This document shows, one piece after another, positions 8,600 to 17,697 of a stretch of 64,000 nucleotides of DNA; positions within the stretch are counted from its first letter, which is position 1, and each line of letters starts with the position of its first letter. This DNA comes from JAIRVZ01 sp031553755. GTDB taxonomy: Bacteria > Bacteroidota > Bacteroidia > Bacteroidales > Azobacteroidaceae. The stretch covers positions 21,082-85,081 of the forward strand of contig JAVBKZ010000033.1 of assembly GCA_031553755.1 (NCBI GenBank), in the 5' to 3' direction. The notes under the pieces are model-generated. The model was not told the DNA's origin and searched no databases. It worked only from the letters and a program-made list of their open reading frames with translations. The position numbers and the translations under genes are program-made.

Positions 8600-10554
8600 T
8601 CTTTTTCATTTATAATAGATACTATTTGCTCCCATCTATTTTTCCATGTATGGAACTTACATGCATTTTGATAATTTTTTTCTATCAAAGGAATGTAATC
8701 GTTAAAATTATTAAGAATTTCTTCAAGACGGTCCATAGGATCATTCATATCCAAATCAATTACCGGAATATAATCAAACAATTCTTTCATTTCTTCCGGC
8801 ATCTTTCCTACAACTAAACATTTTGATGCCATGGACTGTAAATACCTAACAGTCATAGTTTCTAAACTTTGAATTTCAGGATGAGTCATTGATTGTGGAA
8901 AACACAAACTAATTTTTGTTCTTGATAATCCTTCTATGAAGTCAGATTTTGTAGGAAACATTTTTTTTCCACCATCAGAATACCTGTAAATATATCCTTT
9001 ATTATGCAATTCCTCAACTATTAATTGATGTAACTTGTTATAATTTCTTCCAAAAGCTAAAATATCGATATCTTTTTCTTTATAATCTTTGAATTTGTAA
9101 CATCGGATATCTATGGCTTCAGGAATCCAATGAAATTTTGCATCAAGATATTTCTTTTCTTTAAAAATATTTGTAGATGTTTTTGAAGAAAAGAATACAT
9201 TTTCTACTTTAAGATTTTTAATTAATTGTTCAATGTATATATGTTTATCCAGCCATGCATCAAATAGATATATTGATTTATGTTTATTAAATATAAATGG
9301 TGTATAATAATCTAATATCCGCTCTGGACCCATTAAAATTGAAAAGTATTGATTTTTTTTAAATATTCCTATAGACTTTATTATATTTCTTTTATCCAAA
9401 CTGTAAATAATTCTTCTATAAAACAATTTTCTATTAATTACATGACTTTCTATTAACTCATTTCCATTTTCTACAATTGCATTCTCAAACTCAAGAATTG
9501 CGTCATTGAAACCAAAGTAATCTTTAGAAACAAACCTTAGAACTTTAATGTTACCATTTTTTTTAGACTTAAATTTATTTGCAAATAATGGTTTTAATAA
9601 AAAATGAAAACTATTATTTACCGAACCCCAATATAACAACAATCTGGATTTAGTTAGTTTATAATCTAAAGAATTACATATTTCCTTTATACTCAAAGCA
9701 TCCTCCTTTTTTTGATATTTAAAAGTCCGTAAAAGCAATCCATTTAAGACTCTTTTACATGCCATATTTTTAACTTCAGAGGGTAAATCATAAAATTTAA
9801 TTATATGAGCTATTAATTTAAAATAGCCCATAGCATAACGAAAACGTTTTTCTTCATTTTGCGTAAACGACAATGATTCTTTTTGAATTCGATAAACTGT
9901 CGTAAATTTTTGTATATGATAAAAACGTCCCCGTTCATACATTGCAATAAATATTCGAAAGTCACTGTTGGCATGTCCTAATCCTAAAAATAATTCAGGA
10001 TTTTTATTCAAGGCTTCCTCAAAATAAACCTTTCGAAACATTGCAGAAGACATTCTACATCCTGTATCTTTTTGAGAGACAAGCATATTGATACAATCTA
10101 TCCCAAAAGATCCTTTTTCTGTTTGGTTCTGAATAATTTTTCTATTATTATAGATTCCTGTTTCCTGATAAAAATCAATCCAATCGGTATGTACTAATGC
10201 CACGTCTGAATGACTCTCTAATATCTCATATTGAATTTGTAATTTTTGTTCATCAACCCAATAATCATCTCCATCACACCAAGCCAAATATTTTCCTCTT
10301 GCCTGTTTTACAATAGATACATTATTTTTCAGAACCCCTACATTTTGATCATGGAGTACCAAATGAATCAAATCCGGATATTGTTCTTTATAATCTAAAC
10401 ATATTCTCCGGGTATCATCCGAACTACAATCTTCCCCAATAACTATTTCAAAAGGAAAAGATGTTTTTTGTATCAAAATACCTTCAATTGCCTGAGACAA
10501 ATAAGGGGCTACATTGTATGCTGATATACAAACACTCACTAGTGGGATATTCAT
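8596..10554 (-). CDS. Two-domain glycosyltransferase (GT2 plus GT4-like)
   Basis: The 652-residue product starts at ATG 10554 (an in-frame TTG at 10596 is less likely). Residues 1-225 are a GT2 domain with PLVSVCISAYNVAPYLSQAI, GEDCSSDDTRR and AWCDGDDYWVDEQK. A linker of about 100 residues leads to a GT-B type C-terminal half (about 335-650), with DILAFGRNYNKLHQLIVEEL and a SLETMTVRYLQSMASKCLVV donor-site-like segment of the Glyco_trans_1_2 type. The two active centres could add two successive sugars. It is preceded by a 166-base gap and overlaps the next gene by 4 bases. Assignment of the second half rests on motif shape only. Confidence 0.75.
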   Translation of the reverse strand: MNIPLVSVCISAYNVAPYLSQAIEGILIQKTSFPFEIVIGEDCSSDDTRRICLDYKEQYPDLIHLVLHDQNVGVLKNNVSIVKQARGKYLAWCDGDDYWVDEQKLQIQYEILESHSDVALVHTDWIDFYQETGIYNNRKIIQNQTEKGSFGIDCINMLVSQKDTGCRMSSAMFRKVYFEEALNKNPELFLGLGHANSDFRIFIAMYERGRFYHIQKFTTVYRIQKESLSFTQNEEKRFRYAMGYFKLIAHIIKFYDLPSEVKNMACKRVLNGLLLRTFKYQKKEDALSIKEICNSLDYKLTKSRLLLYWGSVNNSFHFLLKPLFANKFKSKKNGNIKVLRFVSKDYFGFNDAILEFENAIVENGNELIESHVINRKLFYRRIIYSLDKRNIIKSIGIFKKNQYFSILMGPERILDYYTPFIFNKHKSIYLFDAWLDKHIYIEQLIKNLKVENVFFSSKTSTNIFKEKKYLDAKFHWIPEAIDIRCYKFKDYKEKDIDILAFGRNYNKLHQLIVEELHNKGYIYRYSDGGKKMFPTKSDFIEGLSRTKISLCFPQSMTHPEIQSLETMTVRYLQSMASKCLVVGKMPEEMKELFDYIPVIDLDMNDPMDRLEEILNNFNDYIPLIEKNYQNACKFHTWKNRWEQIVSIINEKE

Positions 10555-10588
10555 ATTTATTTTTATCTTTATCTTGTATCTTTTTTCT

Positions 10589-10617
10589 AAATACAAATTT
10601 CTTATGAATTTGTATTT
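10589..10617. repeat. Perfect inverted repeat in an intergenic gap
   Basis: AAATACAAATT (10589-10599) and AATTTGTATTT (10607-10617) form an 11-base-pair stem with a 7-base loop. It lies 35 bases upstream of the ATG of the two-domain transferase and about 100 bases after the stop of the preceding GT2 gene. There is no T-run on the minus strand after it, so it is not a clear terminator. It could be an operator or an mRNA 5' hairpin. Confidence 0.5.
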
Positions 10618-10720
10618 ATCAAATTTTTTTGAAATTTCTTATATCCAAGAAATAACAGCTTCTTGAAGGAATTTGCAAATGAAATCTTAATTATTGAAAA
10701 AATAGAAAATGGTTTTTAGT

Positions 10721-11728
10721 TTATACATTTTTTGTATTGTTATAAATGTAAAATATATGAAATATATAAAAAGCCAAAAAAGGAGATTTTAATATTCCGA
10801 CAGATATTCTTTCTTTAAATGTTCTTCCATCCATGATATAATTTAGAGCGGCAGAGTTTTGTTTCAATATACCAAATAAATATATCTGATCATTCTTGCT
10901 CAAAGATAAGCACGAGTGAAGCCAACTCTTTACAACCAAATACAGCCAATTAATAATTGTTTTTCTTAATTCTATATCACTTGAAGTATTTTCTTGAAAA
11001 AAATATGCAGCTTCAATATATCCCATAATTTTATCTTTGTAGTGCTTTAAAGTTAATTTATTTCGACTATTTGTTCCAAATCTCAAATAATAATAATAAA
11101 AAGGATAATCTATTTTTTTTACTTTATTTGATAACATTATGGCTTTATAATTGAAAGCAATATCTTCATAAAATACAGATTCTCTATAATATAAATTATT
11201 GTTTTTCAACAGACTTTTCTTGAAAATTGTTATGCAAGGTTCTGGTGCTATTTTATCAAAATGAGATTTTAGAAATTCGGGGCCATTGTATATTTCCGTT
11301 GAATTTATTTTATATTCTTCTTTGATATTATTTTTAGGGCTATTTTCCGCGATACATATTTTATCGCAATGAAGTAGATCTAAATTTTCATCAATCATCG
11401 ATTTTAATAAAAATTTCAAACAATTATGTTCAATCCAATCATCTGAATCGACAAACATTATATAGCTCCCTTTTGCTTGCTTTATTCCAACATTACGAAC
11501 TATTCCAGAACCCTTATTTTCCTGATTTATAAAAATAATATTATCATATTTTTTCTGATATACATTTATGATATCACTACTATTATCACGACTTCCATCA
11601 TTAATAATAATAACCTCATAATCATTTAAGGGTATATCCTGATTAAAAAGGCTATCAAAACACCTGATTAAATAATTCTCTGTATTATAAACTGGAACAA
11701 TAATGCTCAATAAACACATTTTATCCAT
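10721..11728 (-). CDS. GT2 family glycosyltransferase
   Basis: The product is 335 residues. The GT-A core occupies residues 1-220: SIIVPVYNTENYLIRCFDSL, INDGSRDNSSDI, then GIKQAKGSYIMFVDSDDW with the DXD-type metal site. The C-terminus ends in a hydrophobic SPFLAFYIFHIFYIYNN stretch that may associate with the membrane. Its ATG (11728) lies 8 bases inside the previous GT2 gene, so the two are translationally coupled. It is very AT-rich, like its neighbours. Its role is transfer of one sugar in the exported glycan; donor unknown. Confidence 0.85.
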   Translation of the reverse strand: MDKMCLLSIIVPVYNTENYLIRCFDSLFNQDIPLNDYEVIIINDGSRDNSSDIINVYQKKYDNIIFINQENKGSGIVRNVGIKQAKGSYIMFVDSDDWIEHNCLKFLLKSMIDENLDLLHCDKICIAENSPKNNIKEEYKINSTEIYNGPEFLKSHFDKIAPEPCITIFKKSLLKNNNLYYRESVFYEDIAFNYKAIMLSNKVKKIDYPFYYYYLRFGTNSRNKLTLKHYKDKIMGYIEAAYFFQENTSSDIELRKTIINWLYLVVKSWLHSCLSLSKNDQIYLFGILKQNSAALNYIMDGRTFKERISVGILKSPFLAFYIFHIFYIYNNTKNV

Positions 11729-12509
11729 TATTTTTTCTTAAAACTTTACGAAACAACAGGAACAACTTGTATATGCGGGATTGCTTAATAGTGATAAGTT
11801 CGCTTTTTAATTTGTATAATTCACTATAATCTTCAATAAAAAGATAAAAATATTGTTTAAAAAAATTCTTTCTCTCTTCGGAAATCAGTAATTGGATATT
11901 CGATGATGAACTTATTCCATCTCTATTAAACACAGATATCACTAACGGAATATGCCGATAACTACAATCATAAGAATAAATTGCTAACATAAAAAAAGTC
12001 CAATCAGAAATAATTTTGTTAGATTCATCATATAATCCTACAAGATCAAACAGACTTCGTTTAATAAAAGATGCCGGATGAGGCAAAGACCATCCAAACA
12101 TAAAGCTAAATCTTAATTTATCGGGATAATTAGTGTTGTCCCCGTATAACTTTCCGTAAACGATATCTTCTTTGACCTCTAAATCAAATACTTTCTCCAA
12201 AATATTCTCATCCACCAACCAATCCCCACTATTCAAAAACAGGCAATACTCCCCTTTTGCTTGAAGAATCCCTTTGTTCATTGCGTTATAGATTCCTTTA
12301 TCTGGTTCACTTATCCAATAAAGCCTCTCCCCAACCCTCTCCATAAGAGAGGGAGTTAATTCTTTAATTACATCTACACTTCCATCTGTTGACGCACCAT
12401 CAATAATGATGTATTCATAATCAGTGAATGTTTGATTTACTACACTTTCGATGGTCTTTTTAAGCCCATCTTTGTTATTGAGATTGATTGTGATAATGGA
12501 GAGTTTCAT
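11721..12509 (-). CDS. GT2 glycosyltransferase, colanic-acid WcaE-like
   Basis: Starting at ATG 12509 (MKLSIITINLNNKDGLKKT) gives 262 residues. The frame stays open 39 codons further upstream to an ATG at 12626, but that extension looks like repeat-derived sequence and lacks GT2 character. Motifs are VNQTFTDYEYIIIDGASTDGS, SEPDKGIYNAMNKGILQAKG and FLNSGDWL, which together are typical of the WcaE-like GT2 branch. Residues 52-62 (LTPSLMERVGE) are encoded by an inserted palindrome between the DGS and ISEPDKG blocks. It heads the GT run downstream of the accessory island and overlaps the next gene by 8 bases. Confidence 0.8.
   Translation of the reverse strand: MKLSIITINLNNKDGLKKTIESVVNQTFTDYEYIIIDGASTDGSVDVIKELTPSLMERVGERLYWISEPDKGIYNAMNKGILQAKGEYCLFLNSGDWLVDENILEKVFDLEVKEDIVYGKLYGDNTNYPDKLRFSFMFGWSLPHPASFIKRSLFDLVGLYDESNKIISDWTFFMLAIYSYDCSYRHIPLVISVFNRDGISSSSNIQLLISEERKNFFKQYFYLFIEDYSELYKLKSELITIKQSRIYKLFLLFRKVLRKNNG
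12324..12356. repeat. Intragenic palindromic element
   Basis: CCCTCTC (12335-12341) and GAGAGGG (12347-12353) form a perfect 7-bp stem with a 5-base loop, flanked by CCTCTCCCCAA. On the minus strand it reads as the CTCTCTTATGGAGAGGG followed by TTGGGGAGAGG type of Bacteroidota mini-repeat. It encodes about 11 in-frame residues inside a GT2 catalytic domain. Confidence 0.6.
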
Positions 12510-12860
12510 ACGGAAATAATTAGTTGACAAGTAAACAAGCAGATAAACAGTTTCTGTAACTCCGTTTAACTTCCTGTAACTCCCATTTTCATTCACGCAG
12601 TTGTTATATAAAATTGATTGTTCCATACTCTGAAGTTATTTATTTTTTAATTCTTCTTTCAATTGTTTTCCTGATTCAGACAAACGATATTGCTGTAAAC
12701 GACTATTGGGTTTATCCGGAATAGTCATTTTTACAAGACCTTTTTCCATCGCGGGTTTCAAATAATCATATAAAAATGTAGGACGGTGCTTCAGCTCTAA
12801 ATCAACCATCAAGTTTCCTGCAGATTTCGTGCCATTATCCATTATTAGAATCAATTTTTG

Positions 12861-12927
12861 AACTTGTTCGGTGACTTGTTCGGTGACTTGTTCGGTGACT
12901 TGTTCGGTGACTTGTTCGGTGACTTGG
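12861..12927. repeat. 12-bp tandem repeat encoding VTEQ x5
   Basis: Five direct copies of a 12-base unit (GTGACTTGTTCG on the plus strand) encode consecutive VTEQ tetrapeptides on the minus strand. They sit in the linker just before the second winged-helix-like module of the AlbA_2 gene. The copies are nearly identical, which indicates recent expansion. Confidence 0.9.
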
Positions 12928-13145
12928 GGAATAATTTGAAGTATAAACTCATCCGAAATTTTATCAGATAAACGATATTTTTGTAAACGGCTATTGGGTT
13001 TTTGAGGGATAGTCATTTCCACAAAACCGCCTTCTAATGCCGGAATTAAGTATCTTTTCATAAAACTTCTTTTATCCGACAATCCTAATTTCAACTGTAA
13101 TTCATCCCGACCTAATTCGTGTTCAAGCGCGATTATCAGCTTCGC

Positions 13146-13206
13146 GACTTGGGGGGTGACTTGGGGGGTGACTTGGGGGGTGACTTGGGGGGTGACTTGG
13201 GGGGTA
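13146..13206. repeat. 12-bp tandem repeat encoding TPQV x5
   Basis: Five copies of a 12-base unit containing a G6 run (GTGACTTGGGGG on the plus strand) encode FTPQ and four VTPQ units. They form the linker before the first winged-helix-like module of the same gene. Repeat-number change by multiples of 12 bases would keep the frame; slippage inside a G6 tract would not. Confidence 0.9.
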
Positions 13207-14300
13207 AACTCCTCAGACACTTTAAAAGTCATTCTCAAAAAGTTTTCAGAAAAACGGAAACTCGTTTTATCATAAACATCCAATATTCGCGGAATTCCCG
13301 AACCTAAATGTTCGACCAAATCTAAATCCCGAAACACCCGCATAATTTCCTTATTTCTTGGCACAGAAACACCTTCAAAAAATTCATCGATACTCAATCC
13401 CTGTGGCAACCCACCATAAGAAGTGATTTCAATTCTATCATCAAAAATCTCAACTTTAGGAGGTACTTCTGTCGTAAAATCATTATGAACAATGGAGTTG
13501 ATAATAGCTTCCCTTAATGCAAGCGGATTCCACAACCGTGTTTCAATGCGTTCTTTAGAGGTAATTTTTGCAAAAGTTGTGTTTTCTACTTCTATTTTGT
13601 CTAATATCTGTTTAGTCGCTTTTATCAAAGAACAATAACCATATTCATTATTCTCCGTCAATTCAACACGGTTAATTCCTTTGTATTTAGCGACTTTTAT
13701 TGAAATTCCATTCGTATCAGACAATAAATAAGCGGCATAATTGTATTTTTTTTCTTCTGTAAACAGTTCTAGATTTTTTTCAAATTGTTGCCCTAATGTT
13801 TTCTTTATTCCTTCATAATAAATTTTCAATTGTTCAAAAGTCAAGTCTTGATTCGGAGATTTGATTTTACCTATCGAATTTCGGGTACGTTTGGCAAATA
13901 GCGATTCAATCATGGCTGTCGGCATAGGTTCGGAAGCGCTTCCAACCCGAATAAAACATCCTTTATCAGACATTCCGTATTTCTTGACATAATAAGGCTT
14001 TTCAGAACCGCTTGCTACAATAATTTTAATCAAATTCTTGCCTTCGCGATTCTCTTGAATAATATCGAACAAACCCATGCAGGAAGGTTTGATATTATTT
14101 CTAATTCGGTCTTTAATTTTTAATTGCAAAGCGTCAATATCAGAAACTCCTACCGTTTTTCCATATTTATCAATGCCGATATAAACAACGCCTCCTTCGT
14201 GATAATTCAGAAAAGCGACAACTTATTTTTCTAAATCATCAGTCAACTCTTGCTTGTATTCCACGCGGTTGTTTTCGGACATAATTAATCAATAATAAAA

Positions 14301-15434
14301 TCAATGTTTTTCTAACCAAAGCGAAAAGAAACGGTCATAGACAAAATAGTAACCATCATCATCGCGCAATATCAATGTCTTGTCTTCCAAGGATTTTAAT
14401 GCGAGTTTTACACTACTTGCCGCTGTCAATCCATAATTCTTCATAAACTCGGAAGACAAAGGATTGGATGTTTTTTGTTCTTTTGCTATCGCTTTCAATA
14501 ATCTCAACTGTCCTTTGGTAAGCATTTCGCAATATGTTTTATAGGTAACATTTTCTTCCTCCAACACATCCGAAATAATTTTAGTTATATCTTGTTCGGT
14601 GTATTCTTTTCGATTCAGAGAATACAACTGATTCAAAATAAACTGAATATACCAAGTATGCCCCAATACTTTATTGTAAATAGTTTCAAACAACCCAGGA
14701 TTCAAAGTTTTCCCATTTTTTGCAAAATGATTAACCACGAATTCAGAATATGTATCAACCGGAATTTCTTTCAACCCAATTTTTTGAGTACTTTGATAAA
14801 ACGGACGGTTGATTGCCGAAAACATCACGTCCATCAGATGTTTTTTACTACCGGCAAATACAAACTTCACATTATCAGAAAATTGCATATATGAACGCAA
14901 CAAGGCCTCAACACCTTTTTCCGGATATTCTGTAACTTGCTGAAATTCGTCAATCGCGATATAGCACCGTTTTCCCGATTGTTGCAAATAAGTAAAAATT
15001 TCTTGTAATGAATTTTCTGTTTGTTCCGGTCTTATATCGATACTCAGCTCCGGTTGTCCTGTAACAGAATCATAAGACAATAGCGGACGAAAACTTTTAA
15101 AAAAGGAGGAAAAAGATTTCATCGCCTTTTCTACATGATTGTCTAATTTTCCTAAAACAGTTTTTCCAAACAAATTCACAAACTCATGCAGATTTTGAGT
15201 CGAAAAAATATCCAAGTAAAAACAACGAATATCACTATTTTGCTCTTGTAAATGATAAAAAACATGATGAATCAATCCCGTTTTTCCCAAACGACGCGGA
15301 CTGATAAGCGAAATATTTCGGTCGTTTTCAAGAGCCGAAATAACTTTTTCGGTTTCTTTTTCTCTGTCACAAAAATAATCAGGACTATGATAACCTGCTA
15401 CAAGAAACGGATTATTTGGTGTCTCTTTTTTCAT
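14301..15434 (-). CDS. ATPase_2-family AAA ATPase
   Basis: The 377-residue protein begins NNPFLVAGYHSPDYFCDREKE, the standard opening of this Bacteroidota family. Walker A is SPRRLGKT at 45-52, Walker B is YIAIDEFQQ near 165, and the sensor-type FVFAGSKKHLM segment follows. The C-terminal region is winged-helix-like and ends FVYDRFFSLWLEKH. These STAND-like ATPases are widespread and mostly uncharacterised. It lies 18 bases upstream of the AlbA_2 pseudogene. A TAGCTTTG -7 element ends only five bases before the ATG, so the mRNA may be leaderless. A close paralogue lies about 1 kb away across the Fic gene. Confidence 0.85.
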   Translation of the reverse strand: MKKETPNNPFLVAGYHSPDYFCDREKETEKVISALENDRNISLISPRRLGKTGLIHHVFYHLQEQNSDIRCFYLDIFSTQNLHEFVNLFGKTVLGKLDNHVEKAMKSFSSFFKSFRPLLSYDSVTGQPELSIDIRPEQTENSLQEIFTYLQQSGKRCYIAIDEFQQVTEYPEKGVEALLRSYMQFSDNVKFVFAGSKKHLMDVMFSAINRPFYQSTQKIGLKEIPVDTYSEFVVNHFAKNGKTLNPGLFETIYNKVLGHTWYIQFILNQLYSLNRKEYTEQDITKIISDVLEEENVTYKTYCEMLTKGQLRLLKAIAKEQKTSNPLSSEFMKNYGLTAASSVKLALKSLEDKTLILRDDDGYYFVYDRFFSLWLEKH

Positions 15435-15438
15435 CTTA

Positions 15439-15446
15439 CAAAGCTA
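15439..15446 (-). promoter_or_regulatory. Bacteroidota -7 element (TAGCTTTG)
   Basis: On the minus strand TAGCTTTG matches TAnnTTTG. It sits immediately before the ATPase ATG at 15434, which would place the transcription start at or next to the start codon. No good -33 element was identified. Confidence 0.4.
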
Positions 15447-15498
15447 CTCAAAAAAAACATAAAATATGAAATATAAAATATGAAATATTGTTTGAGAT

Positions 15499-16449
15499 TT
15501 ATGTTTCTTTCGATATTTTTGGTATTCTGATATTTGCAGGACTAACAATCTGATAATTGGTTTTTTTGCCACTATCATCTGCTTTCAACATCCCTTTTTG
15601 CACTAAATCCTGTAAATCCCGCAATGCAGTATCGGTGGAACATTTTGTTAGTTTTGCATAGGTAGAAGTGCGTAAAAACCCGATTTCTTTGTCATAGTAA
15701 TCATATAAATAATTAATTACCTGTCGTTGCCTTTCATTAATAGAGATAAACTTATGTTTATCCCAAAAATGTGATTTGTCGAGAATAATCTCCAAATTCT
15801 TCTCGCTCGAAAGCAACGCATGCTCAAAACAGTCTAAAAACCAGGTTAAATATTCAGTAATATCGCTTGTCCCTTTCTGTGTTTTTTCAATGATTTCATT
15901 ATATTGCTTATGTTCTTTATAAATTTGGTTCGACATACTGTAAAATCTGATTTTACTATCATCGCTTCGAGCCAAAAGCATATCCATGATTGCACGGGCA
16001 AGCCGTCCGTTTCCATCATCGAATGGATGAATGGTTACAAACCAAAGATGCGCGATAGCTGATTTTAGAACTAAATCCAACTGATTTTTATTGTTTAGCC
16101 AGTCCAAGAAAAGACTCATTTCTTGCGAGACCTTTTCGGGAGCAAGAGCTTCAAAATGTATCTTTTCTCGGCCAAATGTACCTGAAACTACTTTCATTCC
16201 TGCCGAACGATAACGGGCAATAGATGAACGGACAAGCTCAGGATTGAGAAATTCTCCTTCAATTTTCGAAGTATCAATAACATCCAAAAGTAGGGATTCT
16301 AATGTAGCTCTTTCTGTTAAGTCGAAACCCAAATTTGCCATTTGTCCGAATAATTTACCTTGTAAATGTCGAACATAAGCCAATTTTTGCAATAATTGTT
16401 CATTATCCCAATGGAAATCAGTCCAATTTTCTTTTTCGTGTATATACAT
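15499..16449 (-). CDS. Fic family protein, class II with N-terminal inhibitory helix
   Basis: ATG 16449 (MYIHEKENWTDFHW) is the usual start of DUF4172-Fic proteins; an upstream TTG at 16530 is less likely. The product has 316 residues. The inhibitory motif TSKIEG is at 60-65 and the catalytic loop HPFDDGNGR at 141-149, so all core residues for AMP transfer are present. A winged helix follows (ERQRQVINYLYDYYDKEIG onward). Fic enzymes transfer AMP to target proteins and the N-terminal glutamate restrains activity. It lies between two ATPase_2 paralogues. The target is not visible, and no separate antitoxin gene is adjacent. Confidence 0.92.
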   Translation of the reverse strand: MYIHEKENWTDFHWDNEQLLQKLAYVRHLQGKLFGQMANLGFDLTERATLESLLLDVIDTSKIEGEFLNPELVRSSIARYRSAGMKVVSGTFGREKIHFEALAPEKVSQEMSLFLDWLNNKNQLDLVLKSAIAHLWFVTIHPFDDGNGRLARAIMDMLLARSDDSKIRFYSMSNQIYKEHKQYNEIIEKTQKGTSDITEYLTWFLDCFEHALLSSEKNLEIILDKSHFWDKHKFISINERQRQVINYLYDYYDKEIGFLRTSTYAKLTKCSTDTALRDLQDLVQKGMLKADDSGKKTNYQIVSPANIRIPKISKET

Positions 16450-16526
16450 GATGCACCGCATTTTTTGCAGTAAAATTAGATCTTTTTCACCGCAAAAGCA
16501 ATTTTTCAACCGAACCTCTATAAATA

Positions 16527-17681
16527 TCAAATTACATACTTATTCCCATAAATTGAATTGATCCACATGGATAACAATTTATCTGTTACTGAAAATGATT
16601 TATCTAATTCTGTAATAAAATCATTTTCAAGTAATTTTTTCATCGCTGCCTGAACTGAACTTGCAGATGCAAGACTATGCCGTTTGACAAAGTTAGAAGA
16701 TGTAATCTGTTTTGCTTCTCCATCTTTAGCAATAGCATAAAGCAATTCTTTTTGTTTCTCCGGAATATGTGATAATATTTCCCTGAAAATAGGCTCATGG
16801 AGAGAAATTATATTATCAATTGACTGACGGATTACATCAAGCGTACATTCTTCTCCCGGTGGAGTATCGGCAAAAGCCTCATTAAAAGTCATTTGTATGT
16901 AATATGTATGGCCTTTGAACAAGTGATACACTTTTTCTATATTTCCATCCATAATCCGGCGGCCGCATGACTGGAAATGTCTGGCAATGAAAGGGAGATA
17001 ATTGTTAAGTTCGATTGCATTCAATTCCATGAAATCAGCGCTACGATAAAATGGACGAACAGACGACTGAAACATCGACTGTATAATATGGCGTTCACTA
17101 CCGGCAAAAATAAAATGGCTATTGGAAATTTTTTGAATATGAGTACGAAGTAAAGCTTCTACATTTTTCTCCGGATACTTGGTTATTTGCTGAAATTCAT
17201 CAATAGCCATAATACAAGGCTTATCTGCCAAAGCAAGACATTGAAATATTTCTTCCAAAGTATATTCAGGACGATCAATGGCTCCTAATTCAACATTAAA
17301 AGTAGGAAATCCGGTTAAGGGATCAAATCCAAATTTTCCATTGATGGATTTCAGCGTTTGGATAAACAACTGTGTCATTTTCTTACTGCGAGGCAATAAG
17401 GTTTCGAAAATTTTCCTACCGAGTACAAATGTAAATTCTTTCAGGCTGGTAGTATGGAGAATATCAATAAAAAATGTGTAATAAAAATCGCTGATTTCCG
17501 GTTTTTCATAGCAAAATTGAATTAATCCTGTTTTTCCCATGCGACGGGGAGAAATAATAACCAGATTACGTCCGTTTACAACCGTTTTTATCAATCGTCC
17601 TGATTCGTTGATACGGTCACAAAAATATTCCGGCTCTATTTTTCCTGTTACAATAAAAGGATTTATCTCTTTACCTTGCAT
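16527..17681 (-). CDS. ATPase_2-family AAA ATPase (paralogue)
   Basis: This 384-residue protein is a clear paralogue of the ATPase at 14301-15434. It opens INPFIVTGKIEPEYFCDRIN, with Walker A SPRRMGKT and Walker B IMAIDEFQQITKYPEKN, and the FIFAGSERHII segment is shared. The C-terminal winged-helix part ends DKLLSMWINS. It has its own TATATTTG -7 element about 17 bases before the ATG. Length and motifs look intact. Its function is unknown beyond predicted ATP binding and hydrolysis. Confidence 0.85.
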   Translation of the reverse strand: MQGKEINPFIVTGKIEPEYFCDRINESGRLIKTVVNGRNLVIISPRRMGKTGLIQFCYEKPEISDFYYTFFIDILHTTSLKEFTFVLGRKIFETLLPRSKKMTQLFIQTLKSINGKFGFDPLTGFPTFNVELGAIDRPEYTLEEIFQCLALADKPCIMAIDEFQQITKYPEKNVEALLRTHIQKISNSHFIFAGSERHIIQSMFQSSVRPFYRSADFMELNAIELNNYLPFIARHFQSCGRRIMDGNIEKVYHLFKGHTYYIQMTFNEAFADTPPGEECTLDVIRQSIDNIISLHEPIFREILSHIPEKQKELLYAIAKDGEAKQITSSNFVKRHSLASASSVQAAMKKLLENDFITELDKSFSVTDKLLSMWINSIYGNKYVI

Positions 17682-17697
17682 GTTTTTTATTTTTATG

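Larger units (their letters stand above)
12636..14282 (-). pseudogene. AlbA_2/Schlafen-type ATP-binding regulator interrupted by a stop codon
   Basis: The intact gene would start at ATG 14282 (MSENNRVEYKQELTDDLEK). The next codon is TAA at 14223-14225, where a GAA glutamate would be one base change away. The same frame then continues VVAFLNYHEGGVVYIGIDKYG, the core of the AlbA_2 domain, and runs on for about 530 codons. After that come a GHKL-like C-terminal part (NPLALREAIINSIVHNDF, then GSGIPRI) and two winged-helix-like modules separated by VTPQ and VTEQ repeats. An internal TTG at 14129 could restart translation but would lose half of AlbA_2. The family (COG2865) acts as predicted transcriptional regulators or, in some systems, defence components. 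Recent inactivation is likely because no other lesion is seen. Confidence 0.8.

Noticed and set aside
10589..10617. Inverted repeat as a terminator
   Set aside because: No T-run follows on the transcribed strand, so I list it only as an inverted repeat.
12509..12626. 39-codon N-terminal extension of the WcaE-like GT2
   Set aside because: It contains repeat-type words (TAACTCCG, TAACTTCC) and no GT2 sequence, while ATG 12509 gives the standard start.
12861..13206. Possible CRISPR-like direct repeats
   Set aside because: The units are 12 bases, contiguous without spacers, and encode peptide linkers in frame.
13119..13307. Plus-strand frame with LGGD repeats
   Set aside because: It is the opposite-strand shadow of the VTPQ-coding repeat in the AlbA_2 gene and has no promoter or family resemblance.
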